DNA of 64,000 nucleotides from DATAUD01 sp036268455. Its GTDB lineage: Bacteria; Verrucomicrobiota; Verrucomicrobiia; Limisphaerales; Palsa-1400. Position 1 is the first letter of the stretch, and every line of letters begins with the position of its first letter. The stretch lies in the NCBI GenBank assembly GCA_036268455.1, contig DATAUD010000012.1, positions 1 through 64,000 on the forward strand, given 5' to 3'. Under the pieces are notes generated by a model. That model ran no database searches. It was given only the letters and a program-made list of their open reading frames with translations, and was not told where the DNA came from. The position numbers and the translations under genes were made by a program. Below, piece after piece: positions 17,760 through 26,095 of the stretch.

Positions 17760-17788
17760 TTGCAAAGAGTTTCCCGCCCGCCTAATTT
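17760..17788 (+). promoter_or_regulatory. Predicted leaderless-type nuoA promoter
   Basis: TTGCAA (17760-17765) and TAATTT (17783-17788) are separated by 17 bp, and 6 bp remain before the nuoA ATG. The -10 matches a TANNNT pattern but is weak against TATAAT. Confidence 0.38.
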
Positions 17789-17794
17789 TTCCGC

Positions 17795-18187
17795 ATGGAC
17801 GAGCCTGTCTCACAGTTGATGCAGTATATACCGGTGATTTTGCTCCTGATTGTTGCCGTCGGGTTTTCCGCTGGCACCCTGGTGCTTTCCGTGCTGATCG
17901 GCAAGCGCGGACGCCGGTCGCGCGTCAAAGACATGGCTTATGAATGCGGCATGTTGCCGGTTGGCGAGGGAAGCACCCGCCTGTCCGTAAAATTCTACCT
18001 CGTAGCGATGCTTTTTATTCTGTTCGATATCGAGGTCGTATTTCTCTACCCGTGGGCGGTCAATTTTCGAAAGATGGTGGCGGACCACCCGGGCCGGATG
18101 CTCGGCTCGATGCTCTGCTTCATGCTAATCCTTTTCATCGGCTACATCTACGCCTTGAAGAAGGACGCCTTCGACTGGAAACATTAG
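17795..18187 (+). CDS. nuoA: NADH-quinone oxidoreductase subunit A
   Basis: NuoA is a small membrane subunit of respiratory complex I at the quinone-site loop. The protein has three transmembrane helices and the two hallmarks of the family: MAYECGM in the first loop, including the Cys that lines the loop near the quinone cavity, and LFDIEVVFLYPWA in helix 2. At 130 aa it is full length. No other nuo gene is next to it; a phosphohexomutase gene follows after 19 bp. The rest of complex I must be elsewhere, if present. Confidence 0.93.
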   Translation: MDEPVSQLMQYIPVILLLIVAVGFSAGTLVLSVLIGKRGRRSRVKDMAYECGMLPVGEGSTRLSVKFYLVAMLFILFDIEVVFLYPWAVNFRKMVADHPGRMLGSMLCFMLILFIGYIYALKKDAFDWKH

Positions 18188-18206
18188 AAACCAAGGTGAG
18201 GGAACT

Positions 18207-19646
18207 ATGGCGAATCATCCTGTAATTCGATTCGGCACGGCGGGTTGGCGCTCTCTTATCGCGCGCGATTTCACTTTCCATAATGTTCGCCTCGCCAGCC
18301 AGGCTGTGGCTGATTATCTCAAGGCCGAACTCAAGAATCCCAAGTCTGAAATTCACGGGCGCGATCCCAACGTCCTCCTCGCTTACGACTGTCGCTTTCT
18401 TGGACGGGACTTCGCACTGGCCGTCGCGGAAGTTTTCGCCGCCAACGGTTTGACTCCCCTCATCGGCAATCGCGATACCCCGACGCCCGTGCTGGCCTTT
18501 GCCATTCGCAAACGCAAGGCCCTCGCCGGCGTAAATATTACGGCGAGCCATAATCCGCCGGAGTATTCGGGATTTAAGGTTTCACGTTTCGATGGCGCCG
18601 GAGCGCCGCCGGAAACCACCAAGCCGATTGAAGAAACCATCGCCCGGTTGCAGCGGGAAAATTGGAGTTTTAAATCCGCCATTGTCGGAACGTTCGAGTG
18701 CAAAAATATCGATCCGCAAGCCGAATATTTTAAACAAATTCGCAAACTGGTCGAATTTTCCACGATTAAGAAGGCCCGCCTAAAAGTTGCTGTCGATCTG
18801 ATGCACGGGTGCGGACGCGGTTATCTCGATATCTTGCTTGCGGAAGCCGGCGCGAACTTAACCGTGCTGCACGAGGACCTAAATCCCATGTTCGGCGGAC
18901 ATCCGCCGGAACCGAGCGCCGGCCATTTGACGGAAATGATTCGGTTGGTGCGTAGCGGAAAAGCCCGCCTGGGATTGGCGACTGATGGTGATGCCGACCG
19001 CTTCGGTGTTATCGATTCCGACGGCACATGGATTACTCCGAACCAGGTTCTGGCGCTGACTCTTTATCATTTGGCGAAACATCGAGGCTGGAAAGGCGCA
19101 GCCGTCCGAACCGTGGTGACCAGTCATCAAGTCGATGCGGTTGCGGCTCATTTTGGCGTGAAGATTTATGAAGTGCCCGTCGGTTTCAAATATGTAGGCG
19201 CGATTATGGAACGCGAACCGGTCATCGTTGGGGGCGAAGAATCCGGCGGATTGAGTGTGCAGGGACATGTTCCCGAAAAAGACGGCATTCTCGCCTGTTT
19301 GCTGATGGCGGAGTTGGTTGCCGCGGCGCGAAAACCGCTTGGCGCGATTCTCAAGGAGATTACTAAGCTGGGCGGAGCTTTTTTTACGGAACGAATCAAT
19401 ATTCATATTGACCCAGCCAAAAAAGAGGAGTTGTTGTCGCGCCTGTCGGGCGGCCTGACGAAAATCGGCTCATTCCCCGTGGAAAAATATGTCACCGTTG
19501 ACGGCTACAAGTTTCTCTTGCCGAATGGCGAATGGGTCGCGTTCCGCGCAAGCGGGACGGAGCCGGTGTTCCGCTGTTACATCGAAGCCCGCTCGAAAAA
19601 GAACCTTGAGCCGTTGAGAGCCGCCTGCCGCGCGCTATTAAGCTAA
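18207..19646 (+). CDS. Phosphoglucomutase/phosphomannomutase family protein
   Basis: An alpha-D-phosphohexomutase that moves phosphate between C1 and C6 of hexoses. All four active-site motifs are present: the phosphoserine loop ITASHNPPEYSG with Ser114, the metal loop DGDADR at 260-265, the sugar-binding GGEESGGLSVQGH, and the phosphate-binding RASGTEPVFRCY near the C-terminus. At 479 aa it has normal length. A good ribosome binding site (GTGAGGG, 5 bp gap) precedes the ATG. Whether it acts on glucose, mannose or glucosamine phosphates cannot be decided from the sequence. Confidence 0.93.
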   Translation: MANHPVIRFGTAGWRSLIARDFTFHNVRLASQAVADYLKAELKNPKSEIHGRDPNVLLAYDCRFLGRDFALAVAEVFAANGLTPLIGNRDTPTPVLAFAIRKRKALAGVNITASHNPPEYSGFKVSRFDGAGAPPETTKPIEETIARLQRENWSFKSAIVGTFECKNIDPQAEYFKQIRKLVEFSTIKKARLKVAVDLMHGCGRGYLDILLAEAGANLTVLHEDLNPMFGGHPPEPSAGHLTEMIRLVRSGKARLGLATDGDADRFGVIDSDGTWITPNQVLALTLYHLAKHRGWKGAAVRTVVTSHQVDAVAAHFGVKIYEVPVGFKYVGAIMEREPVIVGGEESGGLSVQGHVPEKDGILACLLMAELVAAARKPLGAILKEITKLGGAFFTERINIHIDPAKKEELLSRLSGGLTKIGSFPVEKYVTVDGYKFLLPNGEWVAFRASGTEPVFRCYIEARSKKNLEPLRAACRALLS

Positions 19647-19648
19647 CG

Positions 19649-21340
19649 CTAGGCCACTTCCCGCGCGGCTGTTCCTTCCCCTTCGATGTGGACTTGCTTG
19701 TAGCCGCCCCTGGACCTGAAATAGATCAAGATGCACAGGAGCAGAAATGCCTGCACCAGCGGAATCCTCGCTGTAATTTGCAATGCCATCTTGCTCCCGT
19801 GGAGTTCGGCGTTCGTCACAATGGGCTCATCCGTTTTCGCGGTGGTCTTCGCCGTGGCCCACCATGCGTTTAGCTTCGCGAGGCTCGGATCGTCCGGATG
19901 TTGCGCGAGGGACTTGGCAAGGTCCGCGCCGTTATCGTCCAGGACGCCGACTTTCGCGCCGTCAAGTCCTCTGGTCTGAAAAATTAGAAATGAGTTGGGC
20001 GTTTCCGCCGCATAACGCTGGTAAGCGTCCGGATGCTCCGCCATCAGTTGCCGGGCGGCGTGATTATCCTGATTGAAGCCGATTCCAGGGCCACCGAGCA
20101 ATCCCGCGCACAACATTCCAGCGCCGCCCATTGCGCCGATCGTGATGGCTCCGCCTTTTGGAAAGCGTTCAGACGTCACCGCCAACAGTGTCGGCCACAT
20201 GAAAGTCTTGCCGATTGCATAGATCGTGCCCGCAACAACACAGAATACCGCCGAGTCCGCGTGGCCCAGAAGCATCAAACCGATTGACGCAAGGATTGTG
20301 CTGATAAACATCAGCCCCAACGGTGAAACTTTGTGAACGATTGGCCCGGCGAAGAAGCGAAGGGCAAACATCCATCCCTGGATGTAAATAAATACCAAAA
20401 GTCCGGTGCGCGGCGAAGTCAGTATCGCCCCGGTGATTTTGCTGACCCACGAATCCGTCCCGAGCTCGACGTATCCCTGCATCGAGTGAATCAGCAACAG
20501 CACAACCATGAGAAAATATCCCGGTGAAAAGCCCGTCACGACTCCGAATACCAGGAGCAAAATCGCGCCGCCCACCCAGCCCAGATATTCGGGGAGTCCC
20601 AGGCCACCCGCGAGATCATGCAACCACAGCGCCAGGAGAAAACAGAGAATCAACGCCCCGCCCATGCCCAGCTCTTTTAGCATGTCCCTGTATTTGACGC
20701 CGTGTTCTTTCGCCTCGGATTTTGGGAATTTCTGGCCCAAAAGCATGATACCGTAAATGGCAACCGGAATCAGGAACAGGCACATCTGAACTTTCCAACT
20801 AACGGGGTTGTCGCCTCCGGACATAATGTAGGAAGCCAGCGCTCCAAGGATCAATCCCCCCGGCCAGCCCGCGTGGAGAATATTCAAGTAATGCGCCTTT
20901 TTCTTTGGAAAGAGCGACGCAACCAGCGGATTGGCGACTCCCTCGCACAGTCCATTGCCCATCGCGAAAAGAAACATTCCCACGATCAAACAGTGCAGGG
21001 CCGCCGGTTTTCCGCCCGATGCAAAAGCCATCCCCGCCGCCAGCGTCACCACAGCCGACAGCAGGTGCAGCACAAACGCGCTGACCATTAATGTGCCGTA
21101 GCCGACTTTGTCCGCGATCAAACTGGAAATGATGATAATGACGCCGAACCCGGTCAATCCACCCCCGGTGATCAAACCCAATTCTGTATTGGTGAAACCG
21201 TATTGCTGGGCCCATTGGCCGAGGATGCCCCCGCGCACAGCGAAGCCGACTCCTTCGGCGAGAATGGCCATAAAACCGGCCCAGAGAAGACGGTGAGAAT
21301 GAATTTGAGGAGTTCCCGCAGAAGATAAGTTCTCGTTCAT
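19649..21340 (-). CDS. MFS transporter with a large soluble insert
   Basis: Twelve hydrophobic segments and short MFS loop motifs (SLIADKVGYG between helices 2 and 3) identify a major facilitator. I take the ATG at 21340 (563 aa); an upstream in-frame start would add 41 polar residues. Between the last two helices lies a hydrophilic stretch of about 105 residues (19769-20086), from GFNQDNHAARQ to the KMALQITARI region, not expected for this family. The substrate is unknown; sugars, nucleosides or organic acids are all possible. It converges on the phosphohexomutase gene with a 2-bp gap. Confidence 0.8.
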   Translation of the reverse strand: MNENLSSAGTPQIHSHRLLWAGFMAILAEGVGFAVRGGILGQWAQQYGFTNTELGLITGGGLTGFGVIIIISSLIADKVGYGTLMVSAFVLHLLSAVVTLAAGMAFASGGKPAALHCLIVGMFLFAMGNGLCEGVANPLVASLFPKKKAHYLNILHAGWPGGLILGALASYIMSGGDNPVSWKVQMCLFLIPVAIYGIMLLGQKFPKSEAKEHGVKYRDMLKELGMGGALILCFLLALWLHDLAGGLGLPEYLGWVGGAILLLVFGVVTGFSPGYFLMVVLLLIHSMQGYVELGTDSWVSKITGAILTSPRTGLLVFIYIQGWMFALRFFAGPIVHKVSPLGLMFISTILASIGLMLLGHADSAVFCVVAGTIYAIGKTFMWPTLLAVTSERFPKGGAITIGAMGGAGMLCAGLLGGPGIGFNQDNHAARQLMAEHPDAYQRYAAETPNSFLIFQTRGLDGAKVGVLDDNGADLAKSLAQHPDDPSLAKLNAWWATAKTTAKTDEPIVTNAELHGSKMALQITARIPLVQAFLLLCILIYFRSRGGYKQVHIEGEGTAAREVA

Positions 21341-21708
21341 GTTTGTTTGACTATTAGGCAATGCGGCAATCAGACCGTTTGCGCCAATAATTGTCAATGG
21401 AGAACTGCGAAATCGCGAAAGGCGGGCCTTTCCTCGATTTTGGCGATCGTTCGCAAAATTCACCCTGCGGATTGTCTGTGCATCGGACTTATAAAAATTT
21501 TAAATTCTCAACTCGTTTTGCCGCCATGGAAAATCTTGCGTCTTTGGAGATTCAGGGTAAAAAGACGGTGTAACTCATTATGTAAATAACAAGCCCAGTC
21601 GGGTGTCTCGACGTTTTTTCGCACGGGCGCCTCGCGGTGCCTTCGGCGAGGAGCGTTGGGTCGCGCTCCCTTTATTCAACAATTCGTGGCAGCCAACAAA
21701 ACAAAATC
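21341..21708. other. Divergent intergenic region with two adjacent hairpins
   Basis: This 368-bp gap separates the divergent MFS and lipoprotein genes and shows no credible gene. It contains two overlapping inverted repeats near the lipoprotein: CCTCGC (21630-21635) with GCGAGG (21646-21651), and GGAGCG (21650-21655) with CGCTCC (21664-21669). The two stems share GG, so they are mutually exclusive, as in an attenuator. The left part is AT-rich and may hold promoters. Confidence 0.4.
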
Positions 21709-23103
21709 ATGAAACGGTTACTCTTATCTGGAATAATTACTGCGGTATTTTTAATCGGTTGTGCCACTCAATATCAACAACGGGGTTTTACCGGGGGGTT
21801 CGCGGAAGCGCAAACGTCACGTAATCAGTTTACTATCGCGTTTGCCGGTAATGGATATACATCCGGTCAGCGAGCCGTTGAGCTTTGTTTGTTACGCTGC
21901 GCCGAGGTTTCTCTAGGGCACGGCTTTCGTTACTTCGCCTTGGGGCAAAGTAGCAGCGAATATGATCGTTCCACAGCAATTACTACCGGCGGCTATGTTC
22001 CTATCGGGCATGGAAATGGGGTCTATTTTTCAACCTCGCAAGTTATTGCAAAACCCAGTACCGCGAATAACATTCTCTGCTTCCGAGACAAACCCGCAAA
22101 TATTAAAAGCTGCTTTGATGCGCGACAGACATTTGACACGCTTTCAAAAAAGTACGGCGTGCAAAAGGAAGTTGAACAATTTCCCAGATTCAGATTATCA
22201 AAGGCCCGTTTAGGTGTTGTGATTGACATTGAAAAACCGCAGGCACTGGCCGGCCTTCATCAAAGCGCGAATACATCTCTTATGGTTGAATCGAAACCAA
22301 AGCTAAAAATCAAGTCGTTTACGGAAAGCTCGGCGCAAGAAGCCGGGTTGAAACTTGGAGATGAAATTCTAGCAGTTGACGGTACGGCAATTACGAATCT
22401 GGCAAAGTTTGGCGAGGTGGCGTCTGGGTGGAATATTGGTCACGTTGCTCAAGTAACAGTGAGACGCGATTCTGAGAAGGAAATTACGGTTCCGGTGACT
22501 GCCGTTTTTAATCCCGTATTGCAGTTTGAGCAAATCTCGGACATTAAGTGCGATAGGCCGGTCACCGAAAAAGACGTGGTGATTCTTCACAAGGATGTGC
22601 ACGCGATTGACGCGATTCCCGTCTCCGACTACCGAGATTGGGAAAACCCCGTTGGTTCAATGGAAGAGGCCGAGAATTATCTAATTGCAGCGGCGGCGAA
22701 CGATGGCGTGAACGGCGTTCTCATACTCGATTCGCCCGAAAGCGTGAGGAATTTTGATTCAAAAGCTGAAGAAAACGTGGGCTTTATGTGTGTCTTGCTC
22801 CTCATTCCACAGGCTCGGTTAGGTTTGGAATTTGAAACGGGAATGGGATATGAGCATCGATTTGTGATCAGACGAATCCAAAACGCCGAAGCCGAGACCG
22901 CTGGACTGCGAATCGGTGATAGTATTTTAGCGATTAACGGAATTGATTTGGTACAAAGTGCGAGTGCGGCAAGAAATGATAGACTTAAATGGAAGATCGG
23001 CCAGGTTGTGCAAGTGACTGTAGCTCGTGACGGTCGAGAACGAACGTTTCCAGTGGAAGTGATTGCAAATCCTCCGGCACTCCCAAGGGTAAATAACAGT
23101 TGA
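21709..23103 (+). CDS. Twin-PDZ lipoprotein with CC0125-like N-terminal domain
   Basis: A lipoprotein signal is clear: MKRLLLSGIITAVFLIGC with the lipidated Cys18. Residues of about 35-100 (FAGNGYTSGQRAVELCLLRCAEVSLGHG region) resemble the CC0125/CC1285 family of small bacterial lipoproteins. Two PDZ domains follow: one around residues 200-265 (AGLKLGDEILAVDGTAI) and one near the C-terminus (AGLRIGDSILAINGIDL). No protease domain is present, so this is a binding or scaffold protein of the envelope. Composition is visibly more AT-rich than the neighbours. Start at ATG 21709; an upstream in-frame ATG (21637) would bury the signal peptide. Confidence 0.78.
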   Translation: MKRLLLSGIITAVFLIGCATQYQQRGFTGGFAEAQTSRNQFTIAFAGNGYTSGQRAVELCLLRCAEVSLGHGFRYFALGQSSSEYDRSTAITTGGYVPIGHGNGVYFSTSQVIAKPSTANNILCFRDKPANIKSCFDARQTFDTLSKKYGVQKEVEQFPRFRLSKARLGVVIDIEKPQALAGLHQSANTSLMVESKPKLKIKSFTESSAQEAGLKLGDEILAVDGTAITNLAKFGEVASGWNIGHVAQVTVRRDSEKEITVPVTAVFNPVLQFEQISDIKCDRPVTEKDVVILHKDVHAIDAIPVSDYRDWENPVGSMEEAENYLIAAAANDGVNGVLILDSPESVRNFDSKAEENVGFMCVLLLIPQARLGLEFETGMGYEHRFVIRRIQNAEAETAGLRIGDSILAINGIDLVQSASAARNDRLKWKIGQVVQVTVARDGRERTFPVEVIANPPALPRVNNS

Positions 23104-23257
23104 GCGACGCCATAAGCAAGGAATTGACGGGCTTTGCAAAGTCTGCCTGAAAACCGAAGACTTCCCTCTACATTCGCCAAATTAAAATTGGTGGTGGGTG
23201 ATGGTTCGAATCATCGAAGGCATAAGCCAGCAGATTTCAGAAAAGAGGCGGAAAATT

Positions 23258-23746
23258 CTAACGGGTGCTCTTTTCCAGCAACGCCGTTACTTCAGGGCTG
23301 TTGAGAGTCTTGTTCCGCTGATAAAGATCGATGATGTCGTCCGACGACGGGCGTTTTGGAAAAGCGCGCAGGATCGCCCGGGCGGTTTTGAGCTGGCGCC
23401 AATTTTTCTCAATTGGCTCTGTGACCGCTTCCTCCGCAAGACCTTCCTGCCAATCTTCAAAGGACTGTTCGGTTTTGGCGGTGTTCTGGACCTTGCGATC
23501 TTTGAGCCTGGCTTCTGCTTCAGCCTGTTGCTGCTGATATTTTGGGTACAAATGCTCCTGCCCGTTGACGCACAAGTAAATCGCCTGCGCAATATGATCA
23601 AGGCGCGCCAGGACATTCAGGTATGTCTTTGCGCCGTCAGGGCTTGTTCCAACCAAGCGGGCCCCCTTCGTGGGCGTCCACTCGATAATAAGGTCTTTCG
23701 GCTCGCATCCGGCCTTCTTGCAAACCTGGCGAATGATCTTAATCAT
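23258..23746 (-). CDS. Protein of unknown function
   Basis: A 162-aa soluble protein with no signal peptide or membrane segment. The N-terminal third is beta/alpha-like (MIKIIRQVCKKAGCEPKDLIIE). The centre is a Gln/Glu/Ala/Lys-rich stretch likely to be coiled coil (YPKYQQQQAEAEARL and beyond), and the C-terminus is helical. I recognise no family. Codon third positions look coding on this strand, while the longer open frame on the plus strand reads like a shadow. It lies downstream of the Tat-exported oxidoreductase gene with an 84-bp gap. Confidence 0.55.
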   Translation of the reverse strand: MIKIIRQVCKKAGCEPKDLIIEWTPTKGARLVGTSPDGAKTYLNVLARLDHIAQAIYLCVNGQEHLYPKYQQQQAEAEARLKDRKVQNTAKTEQSFEDWQEGLAEEAVTEPIEKNWRQLKTARAILRAFPKRPSSDDIIDLYQRNKTLNSPEVTALLEKSTR

Positions 23747-23830
23747 GGTATTTTTATCGGCAAATACCCACGATTAGTTGAGTCGGCGGAAGAGGAACAT
23801 CGGTTCGTTCTCCCGCGTGTCCACACTTAT

Positions 23831-25243
23831 TTAAATCTTCCAGCCGTGACGATAGCTCCCGCGAATCAATTCTTCGGCCTCCGGCGCGTTTTTGACCCGG
23901 AGCTTTTCGGAATCCCACTCGATCTTTTTATTCAGCCTGATGGCAAGGTTACCGAGTAACACCCATTCAGTGAACGGGCCGGAAATATTGAAATTGGAGC
24001 ATGCCGCCGGGCCCCCTTTGCACGCGCGAATCCAGTCCAGATGCGGATCGTTGCCTGGCACGCGGGGGATGGTCTTCGCTGGACGCTTGTAATCCGCCAT
24101 GCTCGATTCGGGCAACAATTGCGGTTTTGCGCCATAGACGCCGCAAATGAGCTTGCCCTTGTCACCGATAAAGAGCGCTCCATTGCTGTCGAGGTGTTCG
24201 GCTTCCAATTCGGACGGGCGCGGCGGTTTCTGGCCGGAGTCATACCACATCAGCTTGCAGGGCGGCAGTTCGCCGCGCGCGGGGAACGAATACCGCAGTA
24301 TGGACATCACCGGCGGCATTTCCGGCACCCGTTCCGACGATGAAACCATTTCCACCGTCTCCGGCGGCCCGAGTTTTAAAGCCATTTGAGGACAATCCAT
24401 AATATGGCAAGCCATATCACCCAAAGCGCCGCACCCAAAGTCCCACCAACCGCGCCACGCAAACGGATGATAAACGGATTTCGCAAGCCTCGTCTGAAGG
24501 TCTTTCGGCCAGTCGTGCAAATACGGCCGCTCGGGTGCCGGCCCAAGCCAATTGTCCCAATTCAAATATGGCGGGACCGGATCGGAGCCGGGCGGGCGCA
24601 CCTGCCCTTGCGCCCACCAGCCTTTGGAACGATCAGTCCAACAATGGACTTCCGACACGTTTCCGATCGCGCCAGACCAAATCATTTCGCAAAGCTCACG
24701 GATGCCTTCGCCGGAATGCCCTTGGTTTCCCATTTGCGTGGCGACGCCGTACCTGCGCGCCGCCAGCGTCATTTGCCGCGCCTCCCAAACGGTGTGCGTC
24801 AGCGGCTTTTCGACATACACATGTTTGCCCTCGTGCATCGCGCGCATCGCGGCGGGGGCGTGATGGTGATCCGGCACGGCGACCGTCACCGCGTCGATGC
24901 TCTTTTCCTTTTCGAGCATAATGCGGTAATCGGAATAAGTCCGTGCACCGGGATACTTTTTAAGCGCGTTGGCTAGGCTATTGGCGTCAACGTCGCAAAG
25001 CGCAACAATGTTTTCCCCGGAGACACCCTCGAGGTCCGCCGCCGCCCGGCCCGCCGTGCCAATGCCGGCAATATCGAGCTTCTCATTGGGAGATTTAAAT
25101 TTTGCGCGCGCCGCGTAGGCTGGCAAACCGGTCATCAGGGCGCCAGCCGCGAGCGCTGAAGTGTAAATAAAATGCCGCCTGCTGATGTGCGGAGTTGAAA
25201 CCTCGGTTCGTACTATTTTGAATGATGCTTTTCTATTTGCCAT
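23831..25243 (-). CDS. Tat-exported Gfo/Idh/MocA family oxidoreductase
   Basis: The N-terminus has a twin-arginine signal (SRRHFIYTSALAAGAL), so the folded protein would be sent to the periplasm with cofactor. A Rossmann NAD(P)-binding domain follows (IAGIGTAGRAAADL), then the family motif EKPLTHTVWEA at the centre with the catalytic Lys. The C-terminal half, with WDNWLGPAPERPY and DFGCGALGDMACHIMD, is typical of the planctomycete/verrucomicrobial subgroup. It probably acts on sugar or sugar-acid substrates. I start at ATG 25243 (about 470 aa) because 25270 adds a non-conserved leader. Confidence 0.88.
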   Translation of the reverse strand: MANRKASFKIVRTEVSTPHISRRHFIYTSALAAGALMTGLPAYAARAKFKSPNEKLDIAGIGTAGRAAADLEGVSGENIVALCDVDANSLANALKKYPGARTYSDYRIMLEKEKSIDAVTVAVPDHHHAPAAMRAMHEGKHVYVEKPLTHTVWEARQMTLAARRYGVATQMGNQGHSGEGIRELCEMIWSGAIGNVSEVHCWTDRSKGWWAQGQVRPPGSDPVPPYLNWDNWLGPAPERPYLHDWPKDLQTRLAKSVYHPFAWRGWWDFGCGALGDMACHIMDCPQMALKLGPPETVEMVSSSERVPEMPPVMSILRYSFPARGELPPCKLMWYDSGQKPPRPSELEAEHLDSNGALFIGDKGKLICGVYGAKPQLLPESSMADYKRPAKTIPRVPGNDPHLDWIRACKGGPAACSNFNISGPFTEWVLLGNLAIRLNKKIEWDSEKLRVKNAPEAEELIRGSYRHGWKI

Positions 25244-25317
25244 GCCCAATTGTGGTACTCCACCCGGCACGGAAACAAGCCGTTTTTTGCAATCTCGAAA
25301 AAAAACCGCGCACTGGC

Positions 25318-25524
25318 CTACGGCTTCGGCTCAACGCTGTCCCATTCAGTTCTAATCTCGGATGAGAGCCGCGAAAGGGCGTCACGGTGCGCCAGCGTTT
25401 TGGAAAGGCCCGCGCCACATACGATCTGCCGTCCCTCTTTACAGATAGAAAAAGTCCAACGGCCGGCCTTATCCGACATGATTTTGACCGTAAAATCGCC
25501 GTGTTTCTCTTCCTGGAAGATCAT
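25318..25524 (-). CDS. Small protein of unknown function
   Basis: A 68-aa soluble protein with beta-strand-like alternation (GDFTVKIMSDKAGRWTFSI) followed by a helix (KTLAHRDALSRLSSEI). I recognise no family. It follows the minus-strand RHH regulator gene after a 36-bp gap and may be co-transcribed with it, which would make it a candidate partner protein. The reading frame is well populated by ordinary codons. The pattern of strand and helix does not match any toxin family I know. Confidence 0.5.
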   Translation of the reverse strand: MIFQEEKHGDFTVKIMSDKAGRWTFSICKEGRQIVCGAGLSKTLAHRDALSRLSSEIRTEWDSVEPKP

Positions 25525-25560
25525 CTTTCTTGGGCTTGCGGCATCCGGTTTTTTCCGATG

Positions 25561-25734
25561 CTATTTGAGTTTTTTTGTTTTGCTTTGCCTCGCCTCAATC
25601 TCGTCGAGGACCTGCAAAATTGCCATGCGAATGATCCCGGCGCGACTGTTTGCGAGGTGTTTGGCTGCTGTATCCAAGCGATTCAGTGTCGCAGAATCCA
25701 TTCTGATCGGCACCGACTTCGTTTTCGGCTTCAT
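25561..25734 (-). CDS. Ribbon-helix-helix (CopG-like) DNA-binding protein
   Basis: The 57-aa protein has the RHH plan: a short strand SVPIRMD, helix A around SATLNRLDTAAKHL, and helix B after the AGIIRMAI turn. Such proteins dimerise and bind operator DNA through the paired strands. I choose the ATG at 25734 instead of the GTG at 25755, because the GTG lies inside the palindrome and upstream of the expected transcription start. A perfect palindrome overlaps its promoter, which suggests that the protein represses its own gene. It is divergent from, and similar to, the RHH gene at 25825. Confidence 0.72.
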   Translation of the reverse strand: MKPKTKSVPIRMDSATLNRLDTAAKHLANSRAGIIRMAILQVLDEIEARQSKTKKLK

Positions 25735-25743
25735 CCGGGCGGA

Positions 25744-25771
25744 AGCGTATATCACCGATATACGATGTCAA
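25744..25771 (-). promoter_or_regulatory. RHH promoter with palindromic operator
   Basis: On the minus strand a perfect -35 TTGACA lies at 25766-25771 and a weak -10 TACGCT at 25744-25749, with a 16-bp spacer. The spacer and part of the -10 are covered by the palindrome CGTATATCACCGATATACG (25746-25764), 8-bp arms around ACC. The -10 is 9 bp before the ATG. This is the layout expected for an autorepressed promoter. Confidence 0.6.
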
Positions 25772-25824
25772 GACTTTAGCTGGAAAAATTTGCTATTCTC
25801 CCGAGTATGAATTATTGCTTTTAA

Positions 25825-26073
25825 ATGGCACAGAGCCAACCGATTCCAATCCGGCTCCCGAGCGACATGGTTGTCCGCTTGGACGCAGCGGCCAAACGCC
25901 TGGGTTCTACGCGGGCCGGGGTCATTCGTTTTTGTGTCGAGACCTGGCTGCGGCATTTTGAGGTCAAAGGCCGGGCGGCATTGCCGGTCGATTGGGATGA
26001 AGTGATGGCGAGCCAGAGCCGCCGCAAAACCCCGCGCCGCCCCATTCGCCCGGACCCTAGGCCCGCGCCCTGA
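25825..26073 (+). CDS. Ribbon-helix-helix (CopG-like) DNA-binding protein
   Basis: An 82-aa protein with the RHH pattern at the N-terminus: strand PIPIRLP, helix A SDMVVRLDAAAKRLG, and helix B from STRAGVIRFCVETWL. It shares the residue plan PIR, RLDxAAKxL and RAGxIR with the divergent RHH protein encoded 90 bp away. A basic, Pro/Arg-rich tail (KTPRRPIRPDPR) may give non-specific DNA contacts. It may regulate, or be regulated from, the shared intergenic region. No toxin-like partner follows; the next gene is convergent. Confidence 0.72.
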   Translation: MAQSQPIPIRLPSDMVVRLDAAAKRLGSTRAGVIRFCVETWLRHFEVKGRAALPVDWDEVMASQSRRKTPRRPIRPDPRPAP

Positions 26074-26095
26074 AATTTGGTTTGCGGCGCAACGA

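Noticed and set aside
21637..21708. Upstream in-frame start for the PDZ lipoprotein
   Set aside because: It would place 24 polar residues before a clear lipoprotein signal peptide.
23190..23230. tRNA-like T-arm string (GGTTCGAATC) near a gene-free stretch
   Set aside because: Only an 8-base loop with a 5-bp stem is present; no acceptor, D- or anticodon arm can be drawn around it.
23198..23959. A 253-codon plus-strand frame overlapping the 162-aa unknown gene and the end of the Gfo/Idh/MocA gene
   Set aside because: It overlaps the end of a conserved oxidoreductase in antisense and looks like a shadow; the minus-strand 162-aa frame reads more like protein.
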